From Adiantum capillus-veneris (lineage: Eukaryota; Streptophyta; Polypodiopsida; Polypodiales; Pteridaceae), in assembly GCA_014529385.2 (NCBI GenBank), contig CM043942.1:28637469-28701468 (forward strand): 64,000 nucleotides of DNA, in the 5' to 3' direction. The position numbers were made by a program, and so were the translations under genes. The notes beneath the pieces were generated by a model, which was given only the letters and a program-made list of their open reading frames with translations, was not told where the DNA came from and did not search any database. Positions 22,646 through 35,983 of the stretch are shown here, in pieces (the first letter of the stretch is position 1; each line of letters starts with the position of its first letter).

Positions 22646-22855
22646 CTATCGGTCAATAACATTGTTGTCGGGATGTAAGCATTTATGTAAACAACTTACA
22701 TGGAATACCGGATGAATGCAAGAGTGCACAAGTAACGAGAATTTGTAGGCTCTATCATCAACTCTCTTGAGTATCTTAAAAGGCCCACAATACCTCAGAG
22801 ATAATTTAGGTGTGGGCCCAATCTTCAAACTTTGTGAATGGTTTAGCACATGCAA
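22646..22855 (-). pseudogene. Gypsy I: integrase C-terminal domain
   Basis: Reads LSLRYCGPFKILKRVDDRAY and HSCIHPVFHVSCLHKCL. This is the conserved gypsy motif 'L...GP..I......AY.L.LP....IHPVFHVS.LK' that closes the integrase just before the polyprotein end. A stop follows at the CLHPDNNVIDR segment, where LTR-proximal sequence begins. Confidence 0.8.
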
Positions 22856-23039
22856 AAATACCCCTTCCCCTTCTGTGAAGGTAACTTGCCAATGTTTCTC
22901 ATCACCATACTTTTTATATCGATCATGTGCTTGTCAAACATTTTGACGAGCCATTCTCAGTATTTCCATGTGGTCTTGGAGAAAATCATTGACGTGTTAA
23001 GCTTTTCAATCGCCAACACCACCGTATCTGGTGAGCTAG

Positions 23040-23600
23040 GTTGAAAACCATACATAAGCATTAAAACTAGTCGTCACATGCTTAGCACTATTGTAATCAA
23101 ACTCGAGAATAGGGAAATAATCTTCCCAATCCAACTGCTTCTTGCTAACGTATACTCGTAGCACATGCTCTAGCACTTGATATGTTTAGTTTGACCATCT
23201 GTTTCAAGATGATCTACAATATTGATGTTGATTTGCGTGCCCAACTGTTTAAACACACACTTCCAAAAAAGATTGTTAAACTTGGGATCACAAGCACTTA
23301 CAATTTACTTGGCAACCCATACAACCTGTATAGATTGTCAAACAAATAACTTAGCTAACTATGGAGTCTTAATTGTAGACTTGTTTAGAATAAACTTACA
23401 AAGTTTATTCAATCGATCTATGATCACCCATATCGAGTCATGACCTTGTACCGTGGTTGGTAAACCCACAATGAAATCCATAGAGATTCTTTCCCATTTA
23501 CCATTAGGAATCTCCAATGGATGCAAGAGACATCCTGATTTTGGGCACTCTGCTTTATTTACTTAACATTTTTGGCAATGCAAGACATGGTCTAGTTAGT
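23040..23600 (-). pseudogene. Gypsy I: integrase catalytic core remnant
   Basis: Minus strand near 23,530-23,380: HPLEIPNGKWERISMDFIVG then LPTTVQGHDSIWVIIDRLNK. This is the start of the integrase DDE core with its first Asp (MDF). Downstream, degraded CDPKF and TDGQTKH pieces mark the second catalytic segment. Stops and frame changes prevent an intact core. Confidence 0.75.
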
Positions 23601-24140
23601 AAAATTGTTATCGTACGAGTGCATAAGTTTTCTTGATGCATGGGTGCCCTGCACTTCGACTATTGTGAAAATCATAAAGAATTTAACACCAAATGTCCAC
23701 GTTCGTCTGTACACAAACTCTCTCCTTGTGAAGTAGGTACCCATTATCTATGGAAAAATTCTTTCCTCTTTGGAGCTAATCACTTGGAGAACTAGGTGTG
23801 GATGTTAAGGACACACTACCTACATTGGAGTTAGAAGGATCCCTCATTTGCACATGGCTCCACACTTTGGTGTATGTTTCATCATGCTCATATTTTCCCT
23901 TGAGAGATTCCAAAAACTCACTTCAAAGTTCAGTGAAAAGAAGAGTCTTGATATCAAGCATACGACTAAGAGCATCAACTATCACATTGTATCATCATGT
24001 ACGATATTGGAGCTTTGCATCATATGCCTCAAGAATCTCAGCACACTTGGCCTTTTGACCCTTTAAATCTGTTTGCTCTGTAAACATTTTATACTTTCAT
24101 GGTCAAACACAATCTCATACTGAACTCCATACATATAATG

Positions 24141-24434
24141 TCACCACATCGTCAAAGCGGACACTATTGCATAGAGTTCTCTTTGGTAAGCAAAATTACT
24201 CTGTTGTGATAAATCAATCTTCTTGCTTTCAAATGCAATTGGCCTTCCCTCCTGCAAAAGGACTACTCCAATAGCACGGTTACTAGCATCCGTTTCTAAA
24301 ACAAACGATTTTAAAGGATCCACTATAGCCAAAATAGGAACTGCGGCTAATGTGTCCTTGAGAGCATCAAATTTTTTTTGTTGAGCTTCTCTCCACTGAA
24401 AGGTTTTCCCCTTGTCTTTCAATCGGTTCGTCAT
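24141..24434 (-). pseudogene. Gypsy I: RNase H domain
   Basis: A 97-codon open stretch reads WREAQQKKFDALKDTLAAVP, VLETDASNRAIGVVLLQEGR, PIAFESKKIDLSQQSNFAYQ and RELYAIVSAL. These are the first Asp strand, the central Glu region and the YxxxEREL-type helix of gypsy RNase H. The frame is broken on both sides. Confidence 0.85.
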
Positions 24435-24559
24435 TGGAACAACAATGTGAGCATATTTTTAAATGAACCATTGAGAAAAAACCCTACAAATCCTAAGAAA
24501 ATCTATAACTCTTCTGAATTTGTAGGAGAAGGCCACCTGCTAATGGCATCCACTTTAGA

Positions 24560-25090
24560 TTTATTCATATAGAATCCATCAAATGAAATGACATGCCCTA
24601 AATAGTAAATTTCCTCCTTGAGAAAATCACAATTGGATTCCTTGGCACATAACTTATTTTTTCGTAACAATTCAAACACCTACTTTAGATGTTGTAAATG
24701 CTCTTCCTCAGAGGCACTATACACTAGAATGTCATCAAGAAAAATAATAATAAACTTGCCCAAATATGGTTTTAAGACATTGTCCGTAAGCATCATGAAA
24801 GTTGCACACGCATTGGTCAACACAAAGGGCATAACCAAAAACTCATAGAAACCAAACCTTGTTTGGAATGCAGTTTTGGGCACATTAGTAAGCTTAATGC
24901 GTACTTGATGATACCTGGACCGCAAGTCTTTCTTTGTAAAGATATGAGCGTGGGTGAGCTTATCAAATAACTCATCCACTCCCGGCACCTAGTACTTGTT
25001 CTTAATAGAAAACGCATTCAATCCACGGTAATCGATGCACATGAGTATACTACTATATTTTTTCTTCACCAACAAGATGGGAGAGGCCCA
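24560..25090 (-). pseudogene. Gypsy I: reverse transcriptase
   Basis: Across two frames: a degraded SILMCIDYRGLN (near 25,040), [51 protein letters not shown], then the active site FLDDILVYS at about 24,730-24,742. It ends KEEIYYLGHVIS near 24,600. A stop replaces the residue after ALNAFSIKNKY (about 24,989). The DD pair of the active site is intact. Confidence 0.85.
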
Positions 25091-25739
25091 TGAAACCCTC
25101 TACTAAGATATTCAACAAGCTGATGTTTCACCTCACTAGCCTAAGAATGACTCATTGTGCAGGGTGGTTCACTTTACAGGCTTACTGCCTGCAACCACAT
25201 CCATGCCATGTTGCACAACATGTGTCAATGGTAACCTTGTTGGAAAATCATCTGGGAATACATTTTTGTATTCCATTAATAAATCTTTTAATGTATTAGA
25301 AACATTTGCTTGTTCTAGAGAGAGAGAATAGCCATAGTTGGAAGAGAATATAGAGACTCATGCGGTTGTCATTCAAAACGTTATCAACATTTGACAAAAA
25401 ATAACACAATGAGTAGCACAAAAAGAGTTCTTCTATTTCATCTTCAGTAGAGAGTTCCATAAGCCTGGCTATACAAATGAGTGGCGAGGATGAAACATCC
25501 TTCTCTCCTAATAGCCACATGTGTGTGTATGCAATTGGATTCGAACATCAAACTATTGTGCTCATAGCTACATGTAAATGATGATTCGACTATACAACCA
25601 CTCCCAAATAAGGACCACGTGTGCTCAATCCATATTCATGACTAGAAAATTCAAGGATATTTGATACCCTTGAATAGATAGCGGTACACCTTTCTCTTGA
25701 GTATCCCACACCTCGACGTCATGGCCATTTATCATCGTT

Positions 25740-26110
25740 ACCTATAATGGTGGGAACTCTGAGTCTGGGGCAACTTGAGCTATTTCACTAACAAAAAGTT
25801 AACGAAATTGTGTGAAGCACCATCATCCACCAAGATTTGCACCTTGTGACCTTGGATAGATCCATGTATATGCACCATCTCATGTGGACCAAAGGTCAGC
25901 TGCCACATTGATGCTGTGATACAACACTCATGCATCGCTTTAGCGTGTGTTACTTCCACGTTGGAGAAAATAAGAGGAGGACTCAAGAGGTAGTAGTTGC
26001 ACCATGTGCACCACTTTCCCCTTACCTTGGACATTAGATTTTCCCTTGGGACAATCCTTTTTGTCGTGTCCACTCCGTAAACAGGTAGAATAAAACTTTT
26101 TCTTCTTAGC
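25740..26110 (-). pseudogene. Gypsy I: zinc knuckle and aspartic protease
   Basis: Reading left on the minus strand, CLRSGHDKKDCPKGK (about 26,090-26,045) is a damaged gag CCHC knuckle. Then HGSIQGHKVQILVDDGASHN-FVNFLLV (about 25,870-25,790) is the protease, with the flap-side 'G.KVQILVD.GASHNF'. The catalytic Asp-Ser/Thr-Gly triplet reads Asp-Asp-Gly here, which would not be active. A stop follows the FPPL segment near 25,735. Confidence 0.7.
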
Positions 26111-27150
26111 CTTCTTAAACTCTTCTTGGGCTTCTTGGACGCTTCAGATGCAACTACTATAAATTTTCTCTTATAAAGCACATGTTGTGTGTATACATTT
26201 GCATGGAATGTCAGACACGTGAGTGGTATGCAAAGCTTTTTCATTGAGATCGTCATGTATATGCACTTGCACTATAGCCTCCTCAAGCATCTTGGGGTAC
26301 TAGGTTTTGACATGCTTCTTACGCTTTGCTATCAACTCACAAATAAACCCACACACTTGATAAAAGGTATCTAAACCCTCTAGCTTGAGAATCATATCAT
26401 GAGTGTGAGATATATTCCAATAGTGTCGTATGCTGACACATAGAGCACTTGTCCCATGCAGACAAATTTTTGTTTGCTTCATTTGTGGTGGGTAGAATTC
26501 TTTTTTGAACATAATCTTGAAGGTTATCCCACTCTATGTTATGATGCCCTTCTCCTTGAGAGACATCCACCATTTGTAGACCTTGCCTTCTAGTGTTAGA
26601 GTCATTTGCAATGTCTTGACTACATCTGGACTGCATTTAAGATCGTGAATCCCATCCCAATTGCTGAGGATTATATTCACTAGATCGTTGTTGTGATTTT
26701 CTCTCCCCTTAAAATTGATGGCATTATATTCTTTAATAAGTCATCTACCCTATTTTTGAGAGAGAAGGTTCAACCCCTCCAGATTGGAGTCTTGCTCCTG
26801 TAGACAAGGTGTACTCCCGCCAAGTACGGGAGTCCCAAAAACCTAAGTTTTCTCATGAACATGGCCCTTGGCTGATTGTTGCATGGATTGCACAATGATA
26901 TGAGACATCTTGGTGACATTCTCATTCAATTGTGCAAAATTTGATCGTAAAACAGTCATGCATATTAGTAGTGCTCTAAATTCTTGGATATCAAGCAACA
27001 ATTCATAGGTATTATCTGACCCCATTGCCGCACGGCTATCCTCCGTGAGAGTAGCCGACCGTGTGGGCAACAACATGTGGAACTTGTGCAGGATTTTCAA
27101 AATCAAATGTATGCTGCATGTCAATGTCCAAATCCATGGCAATTTCATGT
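26111..27150 (-). pseudogene. Gypsy I: gag remnant
   Basis: Minus-strand pieces: FRALLICMTVLRSNFAQLNE (about 27,000-26,940), then IEWDNLQDYVQKRILPTTNE (about 26,550-26,490), which fits the Retrotrans_gag 'W..F...L...F.P......'. LKLEGLDTFYQVCGFICELI follows near 26,380. Capsid role; at least three frame changes. Confidence 0.6.
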
Positions 27151-27756
27151 TGTGTTAGCAAGAGAAAAGATGTACCTTAGAGAAAATTGCCTACTAAGAA
27201 CAAATTGGAATCGACTATGAACCACCACAATTGAAGTTAATTAGCCTTGCTAATTTAATTCCACCAAGTCATCGAGAATTTTTGATGTCGACGTTGAACT
27301 TCAAAAAGCGTTGTCCAAACTAGAGTTTTGCCTCTTTTTAAATGATCGTTGGAAAAGACTGTGTCTAATCCGACTGCTAAAAAGCATGAACTTGAAGATC
27401 GCAAAAAAGGTTTTGTGAGATGTTACCGCCTTGTTGTGTATATTCAACCTATGATTGATGCCCGTTCAGCTATATATCACTTCTTGAATCCTTCCAAATT
27501 TGCGACCTCTTAGAATTTTGAAGATGCCGAGATTCAGCAATTTGATCTTTTGAATACTTGCAAACTCTCAAAATCCTCTGTAAATTTCTGAAATTTTAGA
27601 GATTTGATTGTCACCCTTGGTGTCTTTGCCTTGGTTGCCTTGCATTGAGAGCTTTGTCGAACCAATAGCCAGGGAAAGAAGATGGTTTTGGTTTTGGGGG
27701 GGAATGTCGGCCGTGGGCACCCTCACTTGCTTCAATTGTTTTAAAATTTCAGCCCA
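27151..27756. other. Probable gypsy leader, no gene
   Basis: Lies between the gag start of element I and the duplicated segment. No domain recognised; the plus-strand ORF at 27,608-27,829 has no recognisable features. Confidence 0.4.
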
Positions 27757-29249
<1,493 letters not shown>

Positions 29250-30400
29250 AAGGGGTCGTTGTGGGTGCCTCCAAGTGAGAAAAGAAGGAGCTCTACCAAA
29301 TTGTGATGATGGCGGCACTAGAGCAGAGGGAGATATCCTCAACACGCCTACTAAAGGCCATGAGAGGTACTTTGTAGTGATGACAGGTTTCTCTCCACGC
29401 CCCCAACCAACTCGATTGCTCATTGCTAAACCATGCAAGTCCTTTGTGCGGCTTCCCCTCTCACTAAGCGGCTGTTTACACCGTTCGTCTTCCTCATGGA
29501 AAACTAAAACTAGATTGCCTCCATGCATGCCTTCTCTAATTTTAGCCCCATGACTTTCTTGGCTTCGATACCACTCTGAGACTGCAGGGAGTCTGAATTC
29601 CTACTCTTCACCCAACCTCTACCACTTATAGGCACCCCTGAGCTACATTCAGGTTGGCCCATGGCGTGAGAGTTAAATAGCTATTACTAGGTAGAGAGTT
29701 CCTTGTTTTGGTAGAAATTGTTGGAATGATATGGGAGGTGCTTTACAAAGAGACTGGTAAACCAACAAGTCAATAATCACTTAAATACATTTTAGTAGGT
29801 AGAGTGCCTTTTTTAGGGAGAAAAAGTTAGAATGATATGAGAGGTTCTTTACATAGCGACTATTAAATGTGTGGAAGTTTGGTGGGTGTCCAACTTTGGC
29901 CCTTTGGGCTCGTCTCGTGGGGCCAATTTTAATTTTCTGGCCGCTTTTGCTAAGTCACACTCATAACTACATTATTAACATAACTAGGACTTTGTGGTCA
30001 TCTAAATTGATTAACCATAAACAAATCACTAGTACAATGGTGCCGCCTCCGATGGGCTATGTGGATTTCTTAACTGAGACATACCAAAACTATCTAGATG
30101 CAATGCCTTAGGGTAGGCTATAGATACTCTACGAAAGTATGTTTGTTGTCGTAAAGAGAGATAGAGGACTTACATGTGTGTGTGTGTATATCTAGAGAGA
30201 GAGAGGGGGGAAGAGTACTGCCCCAATAGTTTCTTTGTGCTCTAATGAAGAGGTTACTTTTGCAAGTTATACGGGATCACTTGGAGCCCATACATGTGTG
30301 TGTGTGTGTGTGTGTGTAGACTTGCTATTGAAGCCAAGGACTGGGAGCTACTCCCAATTGTTGATTGGCGACTGTAGGCTACAAGCCTTCTCTCGGGTCT

Positions 30401-30489
<89 letters not shown>

Positions 30490-30786
30490 GAGGTGCATAA
30501 CTGGCATCCAAGGCTTGCAACTCGGTTATGGTATTATGATGGTAGTATACTGTGAGTAGTGACAATGAGTCTATGTTTTCCTCTTTTGCTCAAGTGGAAA
30601 GGAAAACAGATTATAAGGAAATCCAAGAACTAGATGAGCGACAACACAACAGGGAAGACTCTTTGAAGGAAGAGAAAAGGGGCATCGAGCCATGCCACGA
30701 GCTTTCAGATCTGTACAAATTTGGGGGAAGAAGCCTCTACTTGAGACAGTCCTTTTGTGCTTCTCACAACCAAGAATAGGTCGTTG
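29250..30786. repeat. Tandem segmental duplication, unit 2
   Basis: Direct copy of 27,757-29,249 with scattered substitutions. The primer-site-like motif is at 29,561-29,573 (one change) and the (CT)n run at 30,403-30,486. Its segment 30,180-30,293 is inverted relative to unit 1 (28,678-28,790). It ends at CACAACCAAGAATAGGTCGTTG, the start of a lost third unit. Confidence 0.8.
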
Positions 30787-31147
30787 CAAGACAGGCTGCC
30801 ATGGGTATTCTGTGTGTTTTAAATTCTCATGACCGTGGGAACGTGAATTGTCTTCCCTGTAATACCGTACTATAGAGAAAGCACCACTCTATAGAGAAAG
30901 AGAGAGATTGCACCCTACTAAGATTAAAAAAAAGGGTGAAAGAAAAAGCGAGATGAAATTAATTGCGAGAATCGGAAAACACATGCACGACCTAACAACG
31001 GAATCAATGTTCAAGAAAAGTGTTGTCTCAACTAGGAGAAACAATAGAGGGATCTCCGGTCTTAAATTCTCACACATTTACAAAATTCTAGCCCCTTTTG
31101 TGTGCATCGCTCCATCCCATCATCAAAGACTTGCACGGACGACCCCT
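30787..31147. other. Unassigned spacer left of element E
   Basis: No gene recognised. The last ~55 bp (ending ACGACCCCTAGGTT) were contiguous with 36,817 onward before element E inserted. Confidence 0.4.
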
Positions 31148-31152
31148 AGGTT

Positions 31153-31969
31153 TGTTAAGTATGGAGCTTAATTTACCCTTGTAATTTTCTGTGGTAAAAG
31201 CGCACATTTGTAAGGCCCCCATTATGAGGAGAAGCCCTCGTGTGTGAAGGAAAATCACTCACCGGAAACCAAAATTTTCACGGACAAGAATCAGGGGCAA
31301 CTTTAAAGGCCTCGGGGGCGGAGGCCCCTGAGACTTTTTTTTGCCGGAATATTCTATTTCGCCGGAATATTATGGTTGCACGGCGGCCGGAAAGTGGTCG
31401 GAAAACAACCGGTCGGTTGGCCGGTGGCCGGCCGGTGGCCGGTGGTCGGAAGTCAATGGCCGGTGGCCGGTGGTCGGAAGTCAATGGCCGGTGGCCGATG
31501 GCCGAATTCAATGGCCGGTGGCCGAATTCAAAAGCGGACTTGTCTTCTCAAGGGCGGCCACACATGGGCGGATTGGAGGGTCCGATTTGGACTTATTCGC
31601 ACAAGGGCGACTACACATGGCTGTCTCTCATAAGAGAGGGCAGCCCTTTTGGCCTATAAAAGGAGGCCATTTCTACACACATTTCATAGTGTGAAGTTGA
31701 TGCAACAAGGTGAGTGTGAGGTGGTGAGAGTGAAGCAAGGCGGGAGCTCTATCAAGGGTTTAATCCCTTTGTAAACTTCTTCTTCTTTTGAAGTGCTAAA
31801 GCCATTGAGTGGCTGCTTTCCCGTGGACGTAGCCCACATTGGGTGAACCACGTATATTGTGTGTACACTCTCTCTCTCTCTACTCTATAATCTCTTGTGT
31901 GTGAAATCTATCTCTCTCCATTAAGTAATCGACTCAAAAATCTATTTAGCTAAGTCTTATTTTCTAACA
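31153..31969 (+). repeat. 5' LTR of element E
   Basis: Contains a GC-rich minisatellite at about 31,380-31,535 built from GGCCGGTGGCCGGTGGTCGG-type units with AAGTCAAT spacers, then a TATA box and a CT-rich end. The 11-bp length difference from the 3' LTR is mainly in the minisatellite. Confidence 0.95.
31655..31661 (+). promoter_or_regulatory. TATA box in 5' LTR of E
   Basis: TATAAAA in the context GGCCTATAAAAGGAGG, conserved at 36,498-36,504 and 61,425-61,431. Transcription probably starts about 30 bp downstream, near ACACACATTTCATAG. Confidence 0.7.
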
Positions 31970-31971
31970 AC

Positions 31972-31983
31972 TGGTATCAGAGC
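31972..31983 (+). other. Primer binding site of element E
   Basis: TGGTATCAGAGC, a perfect initiator-Met tRNA complement, two bases after the LTR. Confidence 0.9.
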
Positions 31984-32042
31984 AAGGTTTGCTCGTAGCT
32001 AAATTATCTCAAGGAAAGGATTCCTTGAATTGAGTGGGAGTT

Positions 32043-33455
32043 ATGGCGGAGGAAGGGAATCTCAAGATTGAGAAGTTCAACGGCAAAAACTACCAACATT
32101 GGAAGATGCAGATTGAAGACTATCTCTACTAGAAGGACCTCTATTTGCCACTAGGCGGTCTTGCGAAGAAGCCCGCAACAATGGCAAATGAAGCATGGAT
32201 TGTCCTTGATCGAAAGGCACTGGGAACAATCCGGTTAAGCTTGGCGTCAACGGTGGCCTTCAATGTTTCGGAGATGAAGACCACGGAGGACTTGATGAAG
32301 TCACTTGACGACTTCTACGAGAAACCATCGGCATCCAATAAGGTATTTCTTATGAAGCGCTTGTTCAATCTAAAGATGGCAGAGAATGGTTTAGTTGCAG
32401 AACACCTAAATGACTTTAACACAAACATAAGTCAACTTCGATCAGTGAAAATCAATTTCGATGACGAAGTGCGAGCTCTCCTTATACTATCATCTCTACC
32501 GGATAGTTGGGACAGCCTTGTGATGGCTGTAAGTAATTCTATCTCTGGCACAAATACTCTTAAGTTTGATGATGTTGTGGGTGTTCTCCTAAGAGAGAAA
32601 ATGCGAAGGAGAAGCACAGGAGAATCATCAAGTGCTGCACTATCAGTGGAAACAAGAGGAAGGCTTAAGGAGAGGTTCAAAAACCAAAAGGGTCGTGATC
32701 GCTCAAGGCGGAGCAAGTCACGCACAGTCAGTTCTTGAATGTTGGAACTGCGGCAAGAAGGGCTACGTCAAGAAGGATTGCTGCTCCAAGAAGAAGAAGG
32801 AGACAGAGTCTCAAGACAACAAGCCAACATCGGAGGCCAATGTGGCAGGTAAAGTAGAGCAAGATGCTCTAATTCTCTCATTAGACAATGTGTCTAATTC
32901 TTGGATAGTAGATTCCGGGGCTTCATTCCATGCGACACCACACAAGCAACATTTCCAAGACTACACCAAAGGTAATTTTGGGTATGTATACTTGGGAGAT
33001 GATGAAGCTTGTGAGATTGTCGGCAAAGGTACAGTTTCTGTCAAAACTGCTAACGAAAATGAATGGAAGCTTAAAGATGTTAGGCATGTTCCTTCTCTTC
33101 GCAAAAATTTGATCTCTACAGGACAATTGGACGATGAAGGTCACAACATTGCATTCGGAAACAAACGGTGGAAGATCTCAAAGGGATCTTTGGTGGTTGC
33201 CAAGGGAGAAAAAGTCGGTACACTTTACTTGTGTACTGTTAGCACGCAACCTTCAGCTTGTGCAGCAACTACAGAAGTTGACAGTGCGGTGTGGCACTAC
33301 CGACTTGGGCATATGAGTGCCAAAGGAATGCAAATCCTTCAAACAAAGAAGCTTCTACCAGGTTTGAAAGAAGTGGACTTAGAGTTCTGTGAAGATTGTG
33401 TTTATGGTAAACAAAAGAGGGTAAAATTTCAAAAATCAGGAAATGAAAGAAAAAA
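32043..33455 (+). pseudogene. Copia E: gag, zinc knuckle, protease, integrase zinc domain
   Basis: The start ATG (32,043) heads MAEEGNLKIEKFNGKNYQHW, a standard copia gag opening. A TAG at 32,130-32,132 (codon 30) sits where element F has CAG. Gag continues (KTTEDLMKSLDDFYEKPSAS; VLLREKMRRR) to a 2-bp deletion near 32,726, where F has two extra A's. In the new frame the zinc knuckle reads CWNCGKKGYVKKDC: the His of CCHC is Tyr (codon 32,764-32,766), whereas F keeps His. Then comes the protease segment SWIVDSGASFHATPHKQ (about 32,900) and integrase zinc residues (WHYRLGHMSAKGM; CEDCVYGKQKR). One extra A in an A-run near 33,450 shifts the frame again. Confidence 0.9.
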
Positions 33456-35923
33456 ATAAAAAACTTGAGTTGGTTCATTCTGATGTTTGGGGTCCTGCAA
33501 GTACACCATCACTTGGTGGCTCATTGTACTATGTAACATTCATAGACGATGCGAGTAGAAAAACATGGGTTTATGTCATGAAGAATAAATCCGATGTATT
33601 TTCCATATTTCAAAGGTGGAAAGCCTTTGTGGAGAATGAAACAGGTACCAAGGTTAAATGCCTCAGATCCGACAATGGAGACGAATATTGCAGCCAAGCT
33701 TTTGAAAGCTTTTGTGCTAGCAATGGCATTCGGAGGCAAAGGACAACCCCAAGGACACCTCAACAAAATGGAATTTCGGAAAGGATGAACAGGACAATCA
33801 TGGAACGAGCACGAAGCATGCGGCTACATGCAGGCCTACCGCTTGAGCTTTGGGCGGAAGCTGTAAGTACGTCTGTGTACTTAATCAATCGGTCACCCTC
33901 AACGGCATTGGATGGGGGAGTTCCAGAAGAGGCATGGACAGGTAAACCGGTGAATTATGCATTTCTCAAAGTGTTTGGGTGTGACGCTTTCATGCACATA
34001 GATAGAAGCCTAAGATCAAAGCTATATGCAAAGTCCAAAAAGTGTTGCTTCATTGGCTATGGAGAAGGAGACTTTGGGTATCGCCTATGGAATCCTCAAG
34101 ATGGTAAAATCTTAAGGAGTAGGGATGTAATTTTTAACGAACAAAATATGTACAAAGATTACTTGGAAAGAAAACAAACAAAAGAAACAGGTGATGAGTA
34201 CATGGAGCTTGAGGACGGTGAAGACTCAAGGACTGCAAACGGTGACAATGTGCAACAAAGTCAACCAAATGAGGAGCCTCAACCTATTCCCCGAAGATCT
34301 ACAAGAGCAAGTAGACCTCCAGAAAGGTTTGTTCCTTCCTTCAACCATCTCTTGATCTCAGATTCTGGAGAGCCGGAATCATATGAAGAAGCTATGCAAC
34401 ATGAATCCAAAGAAGAATGGACGAAGAGCATGCAAGTGGAGATGGTCTCACTACATCGCAACCAAACATGGGAGTTGGTTGAGTTGCCTAAAGGTAAGCG
34501 GGCACTTCAAAACAAATGGGTGTACAAGCTAAAGGAAGAATAAGGTGGGAAGAAAAGGTACAAGTCTAAGCTTGTGGTAAAAGGTTTTTCTCAAAAGAAA
34601 GGTATTGACTTCAATGAAATATTTTCTCCTGTTGTAAAAATGAACTCAATTAGGCTTGTCTTAAGCCTTGTGGCTGCTCATGATCTAAATCTCGAGCAAA
34701 TGGATGTAAATACGACATTCCCTCACGGTGACTTAGAGGAGGAAATCTACATGCTTCAACCAAAGGGGTATGAAGTAAAAGGTAAGGAGAAAATGGTTTG
34801 TAGATTAAAGAAGAGCTTGTATGGTTTAAAGCAAGCATCAAGATAATGGTACTTGAAGTTTGATCGATGGATGTTGGATCATGGATTCACAAGATGCAAC
34901 TCGGATCACTGCGTCTACACGAAGAATTTGGGAGATGGGAAATTCATCATCCTAATGTTGTATGTTGATGACATGTTGATTGCAAGTGCTAACATGCAGG
35001 ACATCAAAGACCTAAAAGAGGAGCTGTCCAAATCTTTTTCAATGAAAGATTTAGGTGCTGCAAAGAGGATACTTGGTATGAAAATATCAAGGGACAGGAC
35101 GAAGAAGACAATAAAGCTATCTCAAGAAGATTACATCAAGAAGGTACTAGAAAGGTTTGCAATGCAAAATGCAAAACCAGTTTCTACACCTTTGGCTGGT
35201 CATTTTAAACTAACGAAGGATATGTGTCCAAAGACACAAGAGGAGATAGCCTATATGTCTAAAGTTCCATATGCTGCAACGATAGGTTCTCTAATGTATG
35301 CTATGGTTTGGACAAGGCCAGACATTGCACATGCAGTGGGAGTTGTGAGTAGGTTCATGGACAACCCAGGTAAAGAGCATTGGCAAGCTGTGAAGTGGAT
35401 ACTTAGGTATCTAGAAGGGACAACAACAAATGGTTTGTATTTTGGAGGAACTGATATTTTTCTAGAAGGATATGCTGATGCAGATATGGCAGGTGACAAA
35501 GATACTCGAAGGAGCACTACTGGCTATGTGTTCACGGTTGGAGGCACAGCAGTAAGCTGGGCTTCAAAGCTGCAGAAAGTGGTTTCACTTTCTACCACGG
35601 AAGCAGAGTATGTAGCAATGACGGAGGCAAGCAAAGAAATTCTGTGGCTTCACAGATTCTTAGAAGAGCTTGGATTCAAACAAGACAATTGTGTTTTGTA
35701 CAGTGATAGCCAAAGCGCTATCCATCTTGCGAAGAACTCAGCCTTTCATTCAAGGACAAAGCACATTGAGGTGAGATATCACTTCATACACACTCTTTTG
35801 GAAGAGGGACAACTAAAGCTAGGAAAGGTGCATACAAGTGAAAATCGTGCAGACATGTTTACAAAGGTGGTCAACAAGGAGAAGTTGAGCTTTTGCTCAT
35901 CTTCAATCGGCATTCAAGGATAA
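33443..35923 (+). pseudogene. Copia E: integrase, RT and RNase H (one frame, two stops)
   Basis: A single frame is interrupted only by TAA at 34,541-34,543 and 34,844-34,846. Domains in order: integrase core (LVHSDVWGP, FIDDASRKTWVY, LRSDNGDEYCS, TPQQNGISERMNRT), FGCDAFMHI, a polar linker, RT (WTKSMQVEMVSL, FNEIFSPVVKMNSIRLVLSL, YGLKQASR, active site YVDD at 34,961-34,972), and RNase H (YADADMAGDKDTRRSTTGYV, STTEAEYVAMTEASKE, DSQSAIHLAKNSAFHSRTKH). The tail ENRADMFTKVV ends at 35,923, 60 bp before the 3' LTR. The second stop lies where copia RTs have Gln (QASRQWY), suggesting CAA to TAA. Confidence 0.93.
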
Positions 35924-35983
35924 GAAGCCAGAATGGAAAGCAGTCACAGGTTTGGTTTGGAGATCAGTCTCCAAGTGGGAGAT

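Larger units (their letters stand above)
22423..27150 (-). mobile_element. Ty3-gypsy retrotransposon I (heavily decayed)
   Basis: Read on the minus strand from right to left the order is gag, zinc knuckle, protease, RT, RNase H, integrase. Integrase after RNase H defines Ty3-gypsy. Every domain is split by stops and frameshifts. The probable polypurine tract is at about 22,430. A primer-site-like GGTATCAAAGCC lies at 28,075-28,087, about 0.9 kb upstream of the gag start. No intact protein is possible. Confidence 0.8.

Noticed and set aside
31240-31694. ORFs rich in GRWPV and RPPA repeats inside the LTRs of E and F (also 36,071-36,537 and 61,027-61,544)
   Set aside because: They come from the GGCCGGTGG minisatellite in the LTR, are open in several frames on both strands, and are not conserved as a protein.
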